Assembly: GCF_003967555.1 (NCBI RefSeq) | Contig: NZ_BIFS01000002.1 | Coordinates: forward strand, 1,240,001 to 1,304,000 | Length of the DNA: 64,000 nucleotides | Reading direction: 5' to 3' | Origin: Dictyobacter kobayashii | GTDB lineage: Bacteria > Chloroflexota > Ktedonobacteria > Ktedonobacterales > Ktedonobacteraceae | Part shown: in pieces, positions 18,355-27,709 of the stretch | Layout: each line of letters opens with the position of its first letter | How positions within the stretch are numbered: position 1 is the stretch's first letter | Position numbers and translations under genes: made by a program | Notes under the pieces: model-generated | The model's input: only the letters and a program-made list of their open reading frames with translations | What the model was told of the DNA's origin: nothing | Databases searched by the model: none

Positions 18355-18921
18355 ATGAAACGAGGATTGAGGATAGTGCAAACGCTGACATTTATTACAG
18401 GTAATAGTGATAAAGCCAAACAAGTAGGTTGGCATCTGGATTTTCCTGTCACCCACAAGAAGATTGATCTCCCCGAAATTCAATCCCTTGATTTAGCCAC
18501 CATTATCGAGTGGAAAGCGAAAGAGGCTTATAAATATGTTCAGTCTCCGGTTCTGGTAGAAGATACCTCATTGCGCTTCTGCGCCCTGGGCAAATTACCA
18601 GGGCCACTCATCAAATGGTTTTACAGCGAGTTGGGCACGAGCGGATTATGTCAGTTACTCGATGGCTATCCAGATCGATCCGCAGAGGCTGCGGTCATGT
18701 TTGGTTTGTATGATGGGCAAGCGCTACATACATTTGCCAATTCAAAGGAAGGCACAATCTCTCCTATACCTCGAGGACACAACGGCTTTGGCTGGGACCC
18801 CATTTTTATTCCCAGCGGATCAGAGAAAACCTGGGCCGAAATGACCATTGAAGAACAAAAAGAAACGTCTTTAAGGAAGATAGCTCTGGAGAAACTTGGA
18901 AACTACATAAACACTCTCTAG
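18355..18921 (+). CDS. Ham1/RdgB-family non-canonical purine NTP pyrophosphatase
   Basis: A 188-aa protein with the family signatures TFITGNSDKAKQV near the N-terminus, VEDTSLRFCALGKLPGPLIKW in the middle and RGHNGFGWDPIFIP toward the C-terminus. These proteins hydrolyse ITP, XTP and their deoxy forms to monophosphates, keeping them out of nucleic acids. The length is normal for the family. A short membrane-protein gene follows 60 bp downstream on the same strand, but no functional link is evident. Confidence 0.9.
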   Translation: MKRGLRIVQTLTFITGNSDKAKQVGWHLDFPVTHKKIDLPEIQSLDLATIIEWKAKEAYKYVQSPVLVEDTSLRFCALGKLPGPLIKWFYSELGTSGLCQLLDGYPDRSAEAAVMFGLYDGQALHTFANSKEGTISPIPRGHNGFGWDPIFIPSGSEKTWAEMTIEEQKETSLRKIALEKLGNYINTL

Positions 18922-18981
18922 TATCGACGTGAAGAAACACAAACATGCAACCTTGTTGCCAGGAGGTAAAAGGGAAATGCC

Positions 18982-19491
18982 ATGCCAAAGAAAGTGAATC
19001 TATGCCCTGTTTCTGTACTTACTGCTGGCATCACTGGCCTGATTTTTGCGCTCGTTTTCGGCTTGCCGTTATATATCTACTGTGCGCTCTGGTTTGGATG
19101 GATATTTCCGACGCAGGGCCCTACCATGGATCTCGGTATCTTGCTAGTGGTGCTCTTCCTCTTTCTGGCAGTCCTGGCCTTTTTATGTTTTGGTTTTTGG
19201 CGCGTGGGGCTCTTCACAGCAAAGAAAACGGGGGATATGAATATAGGAACGATAGCAGGTCTATGGATGAGCATGGTTGCTATTGGTATGCTGTGGCTTG
19301 TGCGCATAGTGGGCACCCAACTCGGTACCCCAATGAGTAGGGTGCCAGGGAACGCGGTCCGTGGGCAGGCATTGTTTGGAAGTATCTATTTTTTCGCGCC
19401 CTTCATTATTTTTTTTGCTGGCTTTTTGCTTGGCTTGATGGCAGGAATGATAGGTGCGAACAGAGCTGATCTCCCGCCGGAAGAAGTGTAA
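18982..19491 (+). CDS. Four-helix membrane protein, unknown function
   Basis: A 169-aa protein with four predicted membrane helices (about residues 12-35, 50-72, 85-108 and 130-157). There are no conserved catalytic residues that I can identify. The ribosome site AAGGGAAA lies just before the ATG. It follows the Ham1-type gene and converges on the amine oxidase gene with 15 bp between stops. Confidence 0.6.
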   Translation: MPKKVNLCPVSVLTAGITGLIFALVFGLPLYIYCALWFGWIFPTQGPTMDLGILLVVLFLFLAVLAFLCFGFWRVGLFTAKKTGDMNIGTIAGLWMSMVAIGMLWLVRIVGTQLGTPMSRVPGNAVRGQALFGSIYFFAPFIIFFAGFLLGLMAGMIGANRADLPPEEV

Positions 19492-19506
19492 TATGTGCTC
19501 ATGTGT

Positions 19507-20895
19507 TCAGTGAACGTCAGCGAGGATCTCGGCGGCAGCGCGTTCGCCTGACTGCACTGCTCCATCCATGTAGCCATTCCAAACGGTCGCAGTCTCAGTT
19601 CCAGCCCAGTGGATACGATCCACGGGTTTACGGAGTTCTTCGCCACAACTGGTCCATGCGCCTGGTGGCAGGTAGCCAACATAACCACCACGAATAAATG
19701 GCTCCTCGATCCAGGACTGCTCCAGGTATTCTTTTGGCTGGCCGGCTTGTGGGCCAAAGAAACGGCTGAAACAGTTCAATAGCTCCGCGCGTCGTTCTTC
19801 GGCACTTCTTGTGCTCCACAGTAACGCTTTATCTCCGTGGACAAAGCCCACAAGCACGCCTTGCTTGCCATCTTCGGGGGAATTATCAAGCACCGCACTC
19901 AGTGCCCCGGGTGTACCAATAGCCAGACCTGAGAGCCCTTCCTCGCGCCAGAAAGGCCGATCATAGATACAATGTACTTTGATCACTGCCGCCATCGGAA
20001 ACTGCTGTGTCAGGTGATCTCTGCGGCCCGGCAAAGCCGGTTGATACCACAAACGACCGGCCAGGGTAGGGGCAAGTGCGACGATGGCATGATGCGCCTT
20101 GACGATCAACCGATCACTGTGAATCTCAACCCCTTGCGGCTGCTGTATAACAGTGCGCACGGGTTGATTGAGCAAAACACGCATGCCTAACTCACCAGCG
20201 AGCGCCAGCGCTACCTGTTGTGCTCCTCTCCGGAAACGCCGATCCTGTGCTCCCCCGGTGGTGGCGAGCAATGTCTGTACGCCGCCACTGGAATGAATGT
20301 AAAACAGGACATGCAGCAGAGAAAGACTCTGTGGCGCAGCCGAAAAGACGTTTTCAAACAGAAAGGCCGTCAACCATTCACGTGCGATAAGAGAGGTGAC
20401 CGTCGCAGATAGCCAACTCGCGGCCGTTTGCCCATCCCACAAAGCAGCTTGCTCCGCCAGCCAGGGGGAATCTAAAGGCACCTGCAAAGCCATCTCGTCA
20501 AGCTGCTGGATGGCCTGGTTGATCTCTTGAGTTGACGCAGGATCGACCGTAGGAATCAAACCAGGATAGAGAAACCGCTGTCCCTGATGGTAGCCAACCG
20601 TTTGACCCGTATCGTAAGAAGGGAAGGTCGCAATGCCAAACTCAGCGGCAAGCCGAACAATGTTGATCTGAGTTGGCCCTATCCACTGTCCTCCCATATC
20701 AATAGGGACGCCAGAAACACTTTGTACAGTATAGGTACGCCCGCCAACGCGATCTGTGGCTTCCAAAACCAGCACATCTTTGCCATGAGCAGTAAGCTTT
20801 CGAGCCGCGCTCAGCCCTGCCAATCCCCCGCCAATAATGACCACATCCGTTTGACGCGTTTCTTTTTGGGAACCATTGTCTCGAAGGATCGCCAT
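19507..20895 (-). CDS. Flavin monoamine oxidase-family protein
   Basis: A 462-aa FAD-dependent amine oxidase. The Rossmann motif DVVIIGGGLAGLSAARKL is at about residues 17-35, followed by VLVLEATDRVGGRTYT and the GGQWIGPTQ motif. The C-terminal FAD/substrate region is RIHWAGTETATVWNGYMDGAV. It oxidises a primary or secondary amine to an aldehyde or imine with release of hydrogen peroxide. The ATG at 20895 has GGAG 11 bases upstream; an in-frame extension to 20949 adds non-conserved residues. Confidence 0.9.
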   Translation of the reverse strand: MAILRDNGSQKETRQTDVVIIGGGLAGLSAARKLTAHGKDVLVLEATDRVGGRTYTVQSVSGVPIDMGGQWIGPTQINIVRLAAEFGIATFPSYDTGQTVGYHQGQRFLYPGLIPTVDPASTQEINQAIQQLDEMALQVPLDSPWLAEQAALWDGQTAASWLSATVTSLIAREWLTAFLFENVFSAAPQSLSLLHVLFYIHSSGGVQTLLATTGGAQDRRFRRGAQQVALALAGELGMRVLLNQPVRTVIQQPQGVEIHSDRLIVKAHHAIVALAPTLAGRLWYQPALPGRRDHLTQQFPMAAVIKVHCIYDRPFWREEGLSGLAIGTPGALSAVLDNSPEDGKQGVLVGFVHGDKALLWSTRSAEERRAELLNCFSRFFGPQAGQPKEYLEQSWIEEPFIRGGYVGYLPPGAWTSCGEELRKPVDRIHWAGTETATVWNGYMDGAVQSGERAAAEILADVH

Positions 20896-21166
20896 GGTCG
20901 TCTTTTCTCCTCTTCTACTTTCCAGAGAGAGTTGGGAGCCCATACCCACATAGGAAAGAGCTCAATAACAATGAGCTCTCGTCCCACATCAGCGTTGTCT
21001 GGATCGATCTGTTCAAACAGATGAGTAGAATATTTGTATACCCTCCCCATCCGCGCAAACCGATTCGTATTCTATAGTAGGGATGCAAGCACGACAATTA
21101 TAGATCGTTGGCCTCCGTGTATTAACAAAACGTTTTGTGAAACCGCTTAAACTTATAGCAATAAAT

Positions 21167-21670
21167 TCAGAACTGATAACGTGTATGGCTGAAGTTACCC
21201 TTGGCGAACGCAAGGATCTTGATGGGCGCTACCGAAAACACGAGGGCCATCCCACCACTTTTATGGTAAAAACCTCCATCGCGCGCCTCAAATTGCCATT
21301 GTCCGTCCCATTTGGTGGTCCATGCCTCGGCGAGGCGCTCAAGCATATCATTATCAGTGATTTGGACGGCATCACCCTCGACCACAACATCTAGCCCTGC
21401 TTGCCATTGGTTGCAGCCGGTCGTCAGAATCACGTGCGGATTCTCACGCAGGTTCATAGCCTTCTGCTCGCTAGCGCCGGTAGAGAAGTGGATGGCCCCA
21501 TCAAGCCACACAGCAACCAGTGGAGAGACGTGTGGTCGACCATCAGCCCGGACCGTCGAGATCCAGAATAGCTCGGCCGTTTCGAGCACCCGGCGCGTCT
21601 CGTTCCATGGCGTGGCAACGGCATCTGGATCGCTGAAGCGGGGATCAATTTTCGTAACTGGTTCGTTCAT
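21167..21670 (-). CDS. Pyridoxamine-5'-phosphate-oxidase-like FMN-binding protein
   Basis: A 167-aa split-barrel flavoprotein. FWISTVRADGRPHVSPLVAVW and AIHFSTGASEQKAMNLRENPHVIL are the FMN-contact strands of the PNPOx-like family, and VVVEGDAVQITD continues the barrel. Members bind FMN, F420 or heme and often reduce small molecules; which applies cannot be told from sequence alone. The ATG at 21670 has AAGGGA 8 bases upstream. Confidence 0.85.
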   Translation of the reverse strand: MNEPVTKIDPRFSDPDAVATPWNETRRVLETAELFWISTVRADGRPHVSPLVAVWLDGAIHFSTGASEQKAMNLRENPHVILTTGCNQWQAGLDVVVEGDAVQITDNDMLERLAEAWTTKWDGQWQFEARDGGFYHKSGGMALVFSVAPIKILAFAKGNFSHTRYQF

Positions 21671-22020
21671 CAATGGCGTCCCTTTCGATTGTTCAGTGAT
21701 GGGGAAAGGCAGTAACACCGGCCGGCTCTTTCCCATCAGTCTCGTGCTTCATTTTGATGAAAGCGTATCACGCGGAACTCAAAAAAACTTCTTCTCTCTT
21801 GCTCATCTTGCCATCTCGGTACTGCCGGCATACCGCTGGCGACCTTCGAGAAGTGGGCGTATAAGCATCGCGATAAAATCGTCATGGATTAGTGGGTGGC
21901 CTGGGGGCTTGTAAAGTCTGTATGGAAAAGAGCAGACATGTCGTGGGGCTTGACAGCCAAGAAAATATGTTCTAATATACGTTGCATGACAGGCTCTTGA
22001 TGTGTCCAGGGGGAGAGGGG
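21671..22020. other. Intergenic region upstream of TnpB
   Basis: No gene seen in 350 bp. It holds the promoter of the leftward FMN-binding gene and presumably the left end of the TnpB element. I could not identify a clear left-end hairpin or insertion target. Confidence 0.4.
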
Positions 22021-23373
22021 ATGATTCGAGCACATAAAATCCGTTTGCATCCAACAGCGGAACAACAGGCCTATTTCGCCAGAGCGGCTGGCGTCAGCCG
22101 TTTTTGCTGGAATTGGGCGCTGGCTGAGTGGAAGCGGCAGGTTGAAGCGGGCGACACTCCCACTGCCTTGAAACTCAAGAAACAGTTCAATGCGATCAGG
22201 CGTGTGCAGTTTCCCTGGACCTGGGAGGTGACCAAAAACGCCTCCGATCAGCCCTTTCTTGATCTGGGCAAGGCCTTTACTGCTTTCTTTGAAGGCCTCA
22301 AGACGGGCAAACGCACCGGCTCTCCCCGCTTCAAAAGCAAAAAGCGCAGTAAAGCGAGCTTTTATCTGGCCAATGATCAACTGGAACTAGGCGATCATCG
22401 CGTCTGGGTGCCCAAGCTCGGATGGGTCAATATGGCGGAGAATCTGCGTTTCCACGGAAAAATTATGGGGGCGCGCATGAGCAAAACCGCTGATTGGTAG
22501 TTCATCAGCATCACGGTCGAGATTCCCCAGGAGCCATCTTTCAAGCGAGCAGCAGCCGACGTCGATGCCGACGGCTTGAACCGACTGGTCACGTTAAGTA
22601 CCGCAGAGGGATACGAGAACCAAGCATTCCTTAAAGCGTCGCTCCACAAGCTCCGTCAGGCCAACAAACGGCTGCACCGTCGTGTTCAAGGTTCCAAGAA
22701 TCGTGAGAAAGCGCGTCGGCAGGTGGCACGACTGCATTACCGCATCACCTGTTTGCGCCAGGATCTGTTGCACAAAGTGAGCACCCATCTCGCAACCTGT
22801 TATGGGATCATCGGGATCGAAGACCTCAACCTCAAAGGGATGCTCAAGAATCGCTGCCTGGCCCGCTCGTTATCCGACGCAGCGCTTGGGACGTTGTTGT
22901 CACTGCTCACCAGCAAGGTGGAGCAGCGTGGTGGACAGGTGGTGAAGGTGGGGCGCTTCTTTCCGTCGTCAAAAACCTGTCATGGGTGTGGGTGGAGATG
23001 GGAGGACATGGACCTGTCGGATCGTCTGTTTGTCTGTCAAAATGCGGACTGTGCCTATCATCACGTTCCCCAGGATCGTGATCATAATGCCAGTTTGAAT
23101 ATCTTAGACGAAGCCCTTCGCTTGATCGGGCTCATGGATCAAGCCGTCGGCGGCACTGGCTCGGACGAAGACGCAAAATTGGCTGTGGACTTGATGGAAG
23201 ACCAAAAAAGCTTCGGCTTTGAGGCGATTGAGGATGAAGCAGCAACAACAAAAGGTGTAGGGCTATGCTTGCATACGTTTTACTACATTAATTGGAGCAG
23301 GTATATAGGTCCAGGTTCGCTTACTCATACAGATCCTTCTTTTCATTTAAAGTATAAATATGTCTATCTATAG
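22021..23373 (+). pseudogene. tnpB: IS200/IS605-family TnpB (OrfB) with in-frame stop
   Basis: The protein reads through from the ATG at 22021 (AGGGGGAGAGGGG before it) except for a TAG at 22498-22500, where related proteins have a tryptophan (context KTADW-stop-FISITVE); TGG to TAG is a single change. The RNA-guided nuclease features are otherwise mostly present: the N-terminal helix-turn-helix (RLHPTAEQQAYFARAAG), the RuvC Glu in GIEDLNLKGM, the zinc ribbon (CHGCGW, then CQNADC) and the final RuvC Asp in QDRDHNASLNI. The first RuvC Asp region reads DVDADGLNRLVTL, slightly off consensus. No TnpA accompanies it. The 3' end overlaps the convergent WD40 gene by 10 bp. Confidence 0.85.
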
Positions 23374-24659
23374 AAGCCTCCTGAGGCGAGGACCTTCTCG
23401 GGGATACGCCAGACATGAACAGTCCCATCATCGCTGGCCGAGGCCACAAACGGTACGGGCGTGTAGACATAAGATGCATTATCATGCGGCTTTACCACCG
23501 CGAGTGAGCGAATGGGCCCCTTATGACCAGTATACGTGTAGAGCAGTTTGCCAGTGTCAAAGCGCCAGAGCTGTACGCTATGGTCCTGTCCGCCTGAGAT
23601 AATCAGCCCTTTGTAAGCTACCACAGTATAGACGCTGCCTTTGTGGCCGCGATAGGTAAGTGTGGGCGAGGCAGAAGGCCGGTTGCTCGTGGCAGACCAG
23701 ACACGGACAGTGCCATCATCGCTAGCCGAGGCAAAGATGTTATTCTCATCGATCCATGTGAGGGCATTGATCGCGCCAGTATGTCCCTCATAGGTCGCAG
23801 GAGTAGGAGAGGCTTTCTTGTCCACAAAGATCTCCCAATTATGAATAGTATGGTCATCCCCGGCCAACAACACACGATCTGGGGAGGAGGAGAGAAGTGC
23901 TCTAACACCACCATGCCTGGTATAGGTTGCTGTGGTCTTCCCGCTCTCGGCATCCCAGACCTGCACAGTGCCATCCTCAGCGCCAGAAATGATCACATTC
24001 ACGGGAGAGGTCCTGCTGGTGATATATGGATCTGGCCAGGCCAGGGAGCGCACCCTCCCCTGTTGTCCCATGTGGCCCGCATCTTGCTCGTCCCGTAACG
24101 CATTCCAGACCCAGACCTTGCCATCCCCATCACCAGCCGAGGTAATATAGGTGCTCTGTACGTTCCAGGCGAGCGCAGTTACCGGAGAGGTATGGCCGAC
24201 AAAGGTATAGCGCAGGGCCCCGTTGGTAGCTTGCCAGACCTGTACCGTCTTATCTGCGCTACCTGAAGCAAGGTAGTGACCATCAGGCGACCAGGACACC
24301 GTCGTAACGGCGGCGCTATGTCCCCGATAAATGTAATCGGCACCCGGCGTGGCAATGGGTATGATGTGTACTGCCGGCAACCCATAATATCGGGGAGTGG
24401 TAAGCCAGATGTAGCCTCTAAGCGCGGCAATGGCCGCCAGGGCAAGAGAGCCAACGCCCAGCCCTTGCAACATGCGGCGGCGCGATATCTTAGTTCCACG
24501 TCCTGCTTGAGGGACTGGGGATGGTGGTTTTGTTTTCGCAAGTGGTTCGCTGCTCACGCCACCCGCTGCACTCAGCGACACGTGACAGGCGTGGCAGACC
24601 TCATCTGTTGAGGCATTCTCAGCCCCGCAGTGGAGACAATAGCATACGTGTTGATTCAT
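23364..24659 (-). CDS. WD40-repeat protein with zinc ribbon and membrane anchor
   Basis: A 431-aa protein. An N-terminal zinc ribbon (C8xxC11, C22xxC25) is followed by a Pro-rich linker, a twin-arginine-like motif SRRRMLQG at about residue 59, a hydrophobic helix to residue 82, then about seven WD40 repeats with the usual GHSAAVTTVSWSPDG and ASASDDGTVRVW patterns. It would display a beta-propeller outside the membrane or anchored on it, acting as an interaction platform; the partner is unknown. The zinc ribbon before a Tat-like signal resembles zinc-ribbon membrane proteins common in this type of bacterium. The ATG at 24659 has GGAAGG upstream. Confidence 0.85.
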   Translation of the reverse strand: MNQHVCYCLHCGAENASTDEVCHACHVSLSAAGGVSSEPLAKTKPPSPVPQAGRGTKISRRRMLQGLGVGSLALAAIAALRGYIWLTTPRYYGLPAVHIIPIATPGADYIYRGHSAAVTTVSWSPDGHYLASGSADKTVQVWQATNGALRYTFVGHTSPVTALAWNVQSTYITSAGDGDGKVWVWNALRDEQDAGHMGQQGRVRSLAWPDPYITSRTSPVNVIISGAEDGTVQVWDAESGKTTATYTRHGGVRALLSSSPDRVLLAGDDHTIHNWEIFVDKKASPTPATYEGHTGAINALTWIDENNIFASASDDGTVRVWSATSNRPSASPTLTYRGHKGSVYTVVAYKGLIISGGQDHSVQLWRFDTGKLLYTYTGHKGPIRSLAVVKPHDNASYVYTPVPFVASASDDGTVHVWRIPEKVLASGGFYR

Positions 24660-24793
24660 GTGCTTGCCTTCCTGCACTAGAAACCGCCTCGCGCCGCTTG
24701 TAGGGTGGCATGAAGAGGAGTCATTTCAGCGCAAAAATAGTTTCTTTTAAGACGCAAAAGCTACCTTGACATGCACCCTGCTGCCCAGACCAT

Positions 24794-27007
24794 CTACTTA
24801 CCTTTTTTAGGGCTGGCCAAACTAGCCGTAGGTATAGCAAGGGCATTCTTCCCAGCGGGCGTCGTGAGTTGCCTGACAGGTGTGTCGATATCTTCAAAGG
24901 TCAGAAACTTTAAGGGACCCACCTGAAAAGTGTACGGCTGGACCTGATAGGATGCTGCCTGTATATCCATCGTTGAGGCAAGTCCAGCACCTTTGGATGA
25001 TACCTGCGCTGCTTTCTTTTGTTGAAAAGGCACCAGAATCTGATCTCCTGCATGCAGAGCCGAAAAAGCACATTCCTGCTTTACATTCTGACCATCAATG
25101 CTCTGGGTCAGAGTGTAAGAATAAACAGTACGATAATCTGGCTGAGCGGAACGCAGTAGAGTCCACTGGCTCACCTGCCATGAGCTTTGTTTATATTGAA
25201 CCAGTCCCCCCGCCATACCCAGCCATTGCAAATCCTGACCAAGCCTATTCGTTGAGGCGGACGGGGCAGCTTTTGTATTGATAATGTAGAGTCGAAAAGG
25301 CGACCCACCAGCACGAGCAGGTTTGCTGACCAGAGTAGCAGTAGTAAAGCGCTGCACCAACGTGTCAGCAAAAGAGGGATAAGGGCCCATCAGCAGTACC
25401 GCCGGACCCGCGTTAGAAGCCGGCAGGGCAGCACAACCATTATCCTGAAATAACGTAACAGGTGTATGCATCTGAGTGCTTAAAAAGCCCAGTGCGGACT
25501 GGGTCGGCCAATCGGCTGAGATATAGACGCGGCTAATATGGTTTTCGAGAGCAAGCTGGTCGGCAGCAGTGACAGCGTTGCGCAACGAACGCAGATCATT
25601 ATAGAAGTTATTGACCGGAGCACCATCACTATAGTGGCCTTGATCAAGATCCAGCACGCCAGCGGTGGTCCCAATGCATTGCGCAAGCACAATCAATAAG
25701 ATCAGGGTATAAAGCCCGTAGGTCACAGTATGCTTAAGCACACGCGAGCTGCGCGCCTCAAACCAGATGATCACTTGTCTGATGAAGATGCCCAACAGGA
25801 TAAAAGGACCGGGCATAAAAAAGATAATATAGTGCAGATAGAGCTGCATCGAGTGGCGCATAAGATACAGCAGGGGAACAATTTGCCATGCCAGCAGTAC
25901 AAGCAGAGCGCAACGATAAGGTGAGCCCCGTAATTGATTCCAATAAAACAGAGCCTTGCCCCATAAGCCTGTCCGACTTTCTTGCCCGGCAGTTCCTCGG
26001 CTAGCGGGCTTAAACGCCAGCACCAGGAGAGCGACCATACTGATAACAATAAGTAGCTCCAACAGGATACTCGACCAGCTCAGATAAGGGGAAAGTTGCC
26101 AGAGCAGCGATGGTTGTCCAATGAATGGCACCACCCGCCAGTGCAAGGGATACTGTTCTGACAGCAGCTTATAGGGATTGAGGAAGGCTTGATAGAACTG
26201 CAAAGCCTCCATATCCAGCACAGTCTTTTTAGGTGCATGCAAATACGCAATTATATCGCTAAAGTGGATCTTAACCTCATTGGCGAAATAGGGAAAGTAA
26301 AGGAGGAATAAAGCCAATCCCCCAAAGAGATAATCGCGTTTACGAATCGTACCTGGAGCAAATATGTATGCCAGGGCCAGAGGTACCAGTAAGAGTATAG
26401 TGCTGGCATGCAGTTGTACGAGTATTCCCAGCAGAATGAGGGCAGATAAAAACCAGCCCTTCTTACGGTCAATGATCCCACTGAAAAGCGCCATAAAGAA
26501 GAGCACAATAAAAAAGGGCAGAAAATTCTGATCCCACATAAAACGCGAGTAAACAACGGCGCGAAAGAGGGTAGCATAACTGAGCGCAGCGATGGTCGCA
26601 GCCACCCGACCATAATAACGGCGGACAAAAAGATATGTTAATAGCACTGAGACCACCATTAAAAACGCCGTCATGAAAACGCCCGCTAACGGATCACTGC
26701 TGACAGCCGCCGGGATCATCAACAAATAGATTGTAGCTGGTGGATTAATAATGCCGATTGATGCTCTATTAGTCGTAGCAGGGATCAATCCATGCGTAAC
26801 AGCATAACGGGCCATATGAAAGATAACGCCTTGATCATCGTCAAATTCAGTCGTATTCAACTGGTAGAAGCGCAGGAAGGCTGCAACAATGACAATCAAG
26901 TACATTTCCCACGAGATAAGTACAGACCGCAAGGCAAGATGACGCTTCAAATACTTTCCACTATCAGGGACAGATGCAACTCTTTCTGAGGATGAGGCAG
27001 TACTCAT
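24794..27007 (-). CDS. GT-C/PMT-like membrane glycosyltransferase (family 39 type)
   Basis: A protein of about 737 residues with some 11-12 membrane helices in the first 450 residues. The first lumenal loop carries the acidic motif TTEFDDDQGVIFH typical of GT-C enzymes that use polyprenyl-phosphate sugars, followed by HGLIPATTNRASIGIINPP. The C-terminal 280 residues are extracytoplasmic and mixed alpha/beta. It probably transfers a sugar to an envelope glycan or protein. GGAGG lies 8 bases before a TTG (27010) and 11 before the adjoining ATG (27007), so the initiator is uncertain by one codon. Confidence 0.8.
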   Translation of the reverse strand: MSTASSSERVASVPDSGKYLKRHLALRSVLISWEMYLIVIVAAFLRFYQLNTTEFDDDQGVIFHMARYAVTHGLIPATTNRASIGIINPPATIYLLMIPAAVSSDPLAGVFMTAFLMVVSVLLTYLFVRRYYGRVAATIAALSYATLFRAVVYSRFMWDQNFLPFFIVLFFMALFSGIIDRKKGWFLSALILLGILVQLHASTILLLVPLALAYIFAPGTIRKRDYLFGGLALFLLYFPYFANEVKIHFSDIIAYLHAPKKTVLDMEALQFYQAFLNPYKLLSEQYPLHWRVVPFIGQPSLLWQLSPYLSWSSILLELLIVISMVALLVLAFKPASRGTAGQESRTGLWGKALFYWNQLRGSPYRCALLVLLAWQIVPLLYLMRHSMQLYLHYIIFFMPGPFILLGIFIRQVIIWFEARSSRVLKHTVTYGLYTLILLIVLAQCIGTTAGVLDLDQGHYSDGAPVNNFYNDLRSLRNAVTAADQLALENHISRVYISADWPTQSALGFLSTQMHTPVTLFQDNGCAALPASNAGPAVLLMGPYPSFADTLVQRFTTATLVSKPARAGGSPFRLYIINTKAAPSASTNRLGQDLQWLGMAGGLVQYKQSSWQVSQWTLLRSAQPDYRTVYSYTLTQSIDGQNVKQECAFSALHAGDQILVPFQQKKAAQVSSKGAGLASTMDIQAASYQVQPYTFQVGPLKFLTFEDIDTPVRQLTTPAGKNALAIPTASLASPKKGK

Positions 27008-27030
27008 CAAATAACTATCCTCCTAAATTC

Positions 27031-27147
27031 ATGCCTGTTTATCACTGGGCCTGGCAATACGCCAAAGAGCAAGGCTGGGTCGGACTGCCATCGCGAGAAA
27101 GAGCCCACTTCATCCAGAGCTATCGCCACCTCATCGAGCAAAGCTAG
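27031..27147 (+). CDS. 38-aa open frame, possible gene remnant
   Basis: An ATG-initiated frame of 38 codons encoding a Trp- and Arg-rich peptide (MPVYHWAWQYAKEQGW, then ERAHFIQSYRHLIEQS). It is more GC-rich than its surroundings and reads like conserved coding sequence, so it may be the surviving tail of a lost gene. No good ribosome site precedes it. Confidence 0.25.
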   Translation: MPVYHWAWQYAKEQGWVGLPSRERAHFIQSYRHLIEQS

Positions 27148-27328
27148 CACGCCGATCACCCGCGCTAACCGCAGTGCTCGTTGTTGGCCTCTTCTCTCTT
27201 TTTTTCAATGCGCCTGCATAGTTATTAATTGGTTTAAATTAATACATAGCGATGTTATGCTTAAAACTAGAGGCGACCCAATTATAACATTCCACTTTTT
27301 AATGGACAACTTTACATGACTACACTCT

Positions 27329-27535
27329 CAGGGCTTTTTACTTTTCCTCTTGGGCGCCTACGGCGCCGGGTTGGGAGTGCGGAGTGTGTGGTGGGTGGCC
27401 GCGGCCGCCCACCACACACTACACACCTGAAATAATGGACTCCTTATCTTTTGCTGGTAATACCCATGTTTGCAAGAGGCAGGAGGCCGCGGCCACCCAC
27501 CACACACTCCGCACTTGAAATAATGTACATCTTAA
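27329..27535. repeat. R2c element, right end missing
   Basis: It begins with the R2 terminal sequence (CAGGGCTTTTTACTTTTCC), then the GGCGCC-TAC-GGCGCC mini-hairpin, a palindrome around 27383-27420 containing GCGGCCGC, and a second half-core at about 27486-27515, the same internal duplication as in R2b. The expected right terminal repeat is not found. It lies between divergent genes (27007 leftward, 27710 rightward). The gap 27148-27709 holds no other gene that I can see. Confidence 0.7.
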
Positions 27536-27709
27536 ACTATCCAAAAGTATTGTTTTTATTGACATAATCACATCTATAAATTAGACTAACTTTGCTGTTG
27601 CTATATTTATTTAGGCCAGAGCAATAATAAATTCAAAACAGTATTTCATACGTCAAAAAATCTATATTTCACTATTTAAACACAATGAGTACCAGGAGAT
27701 TAAGTACAG

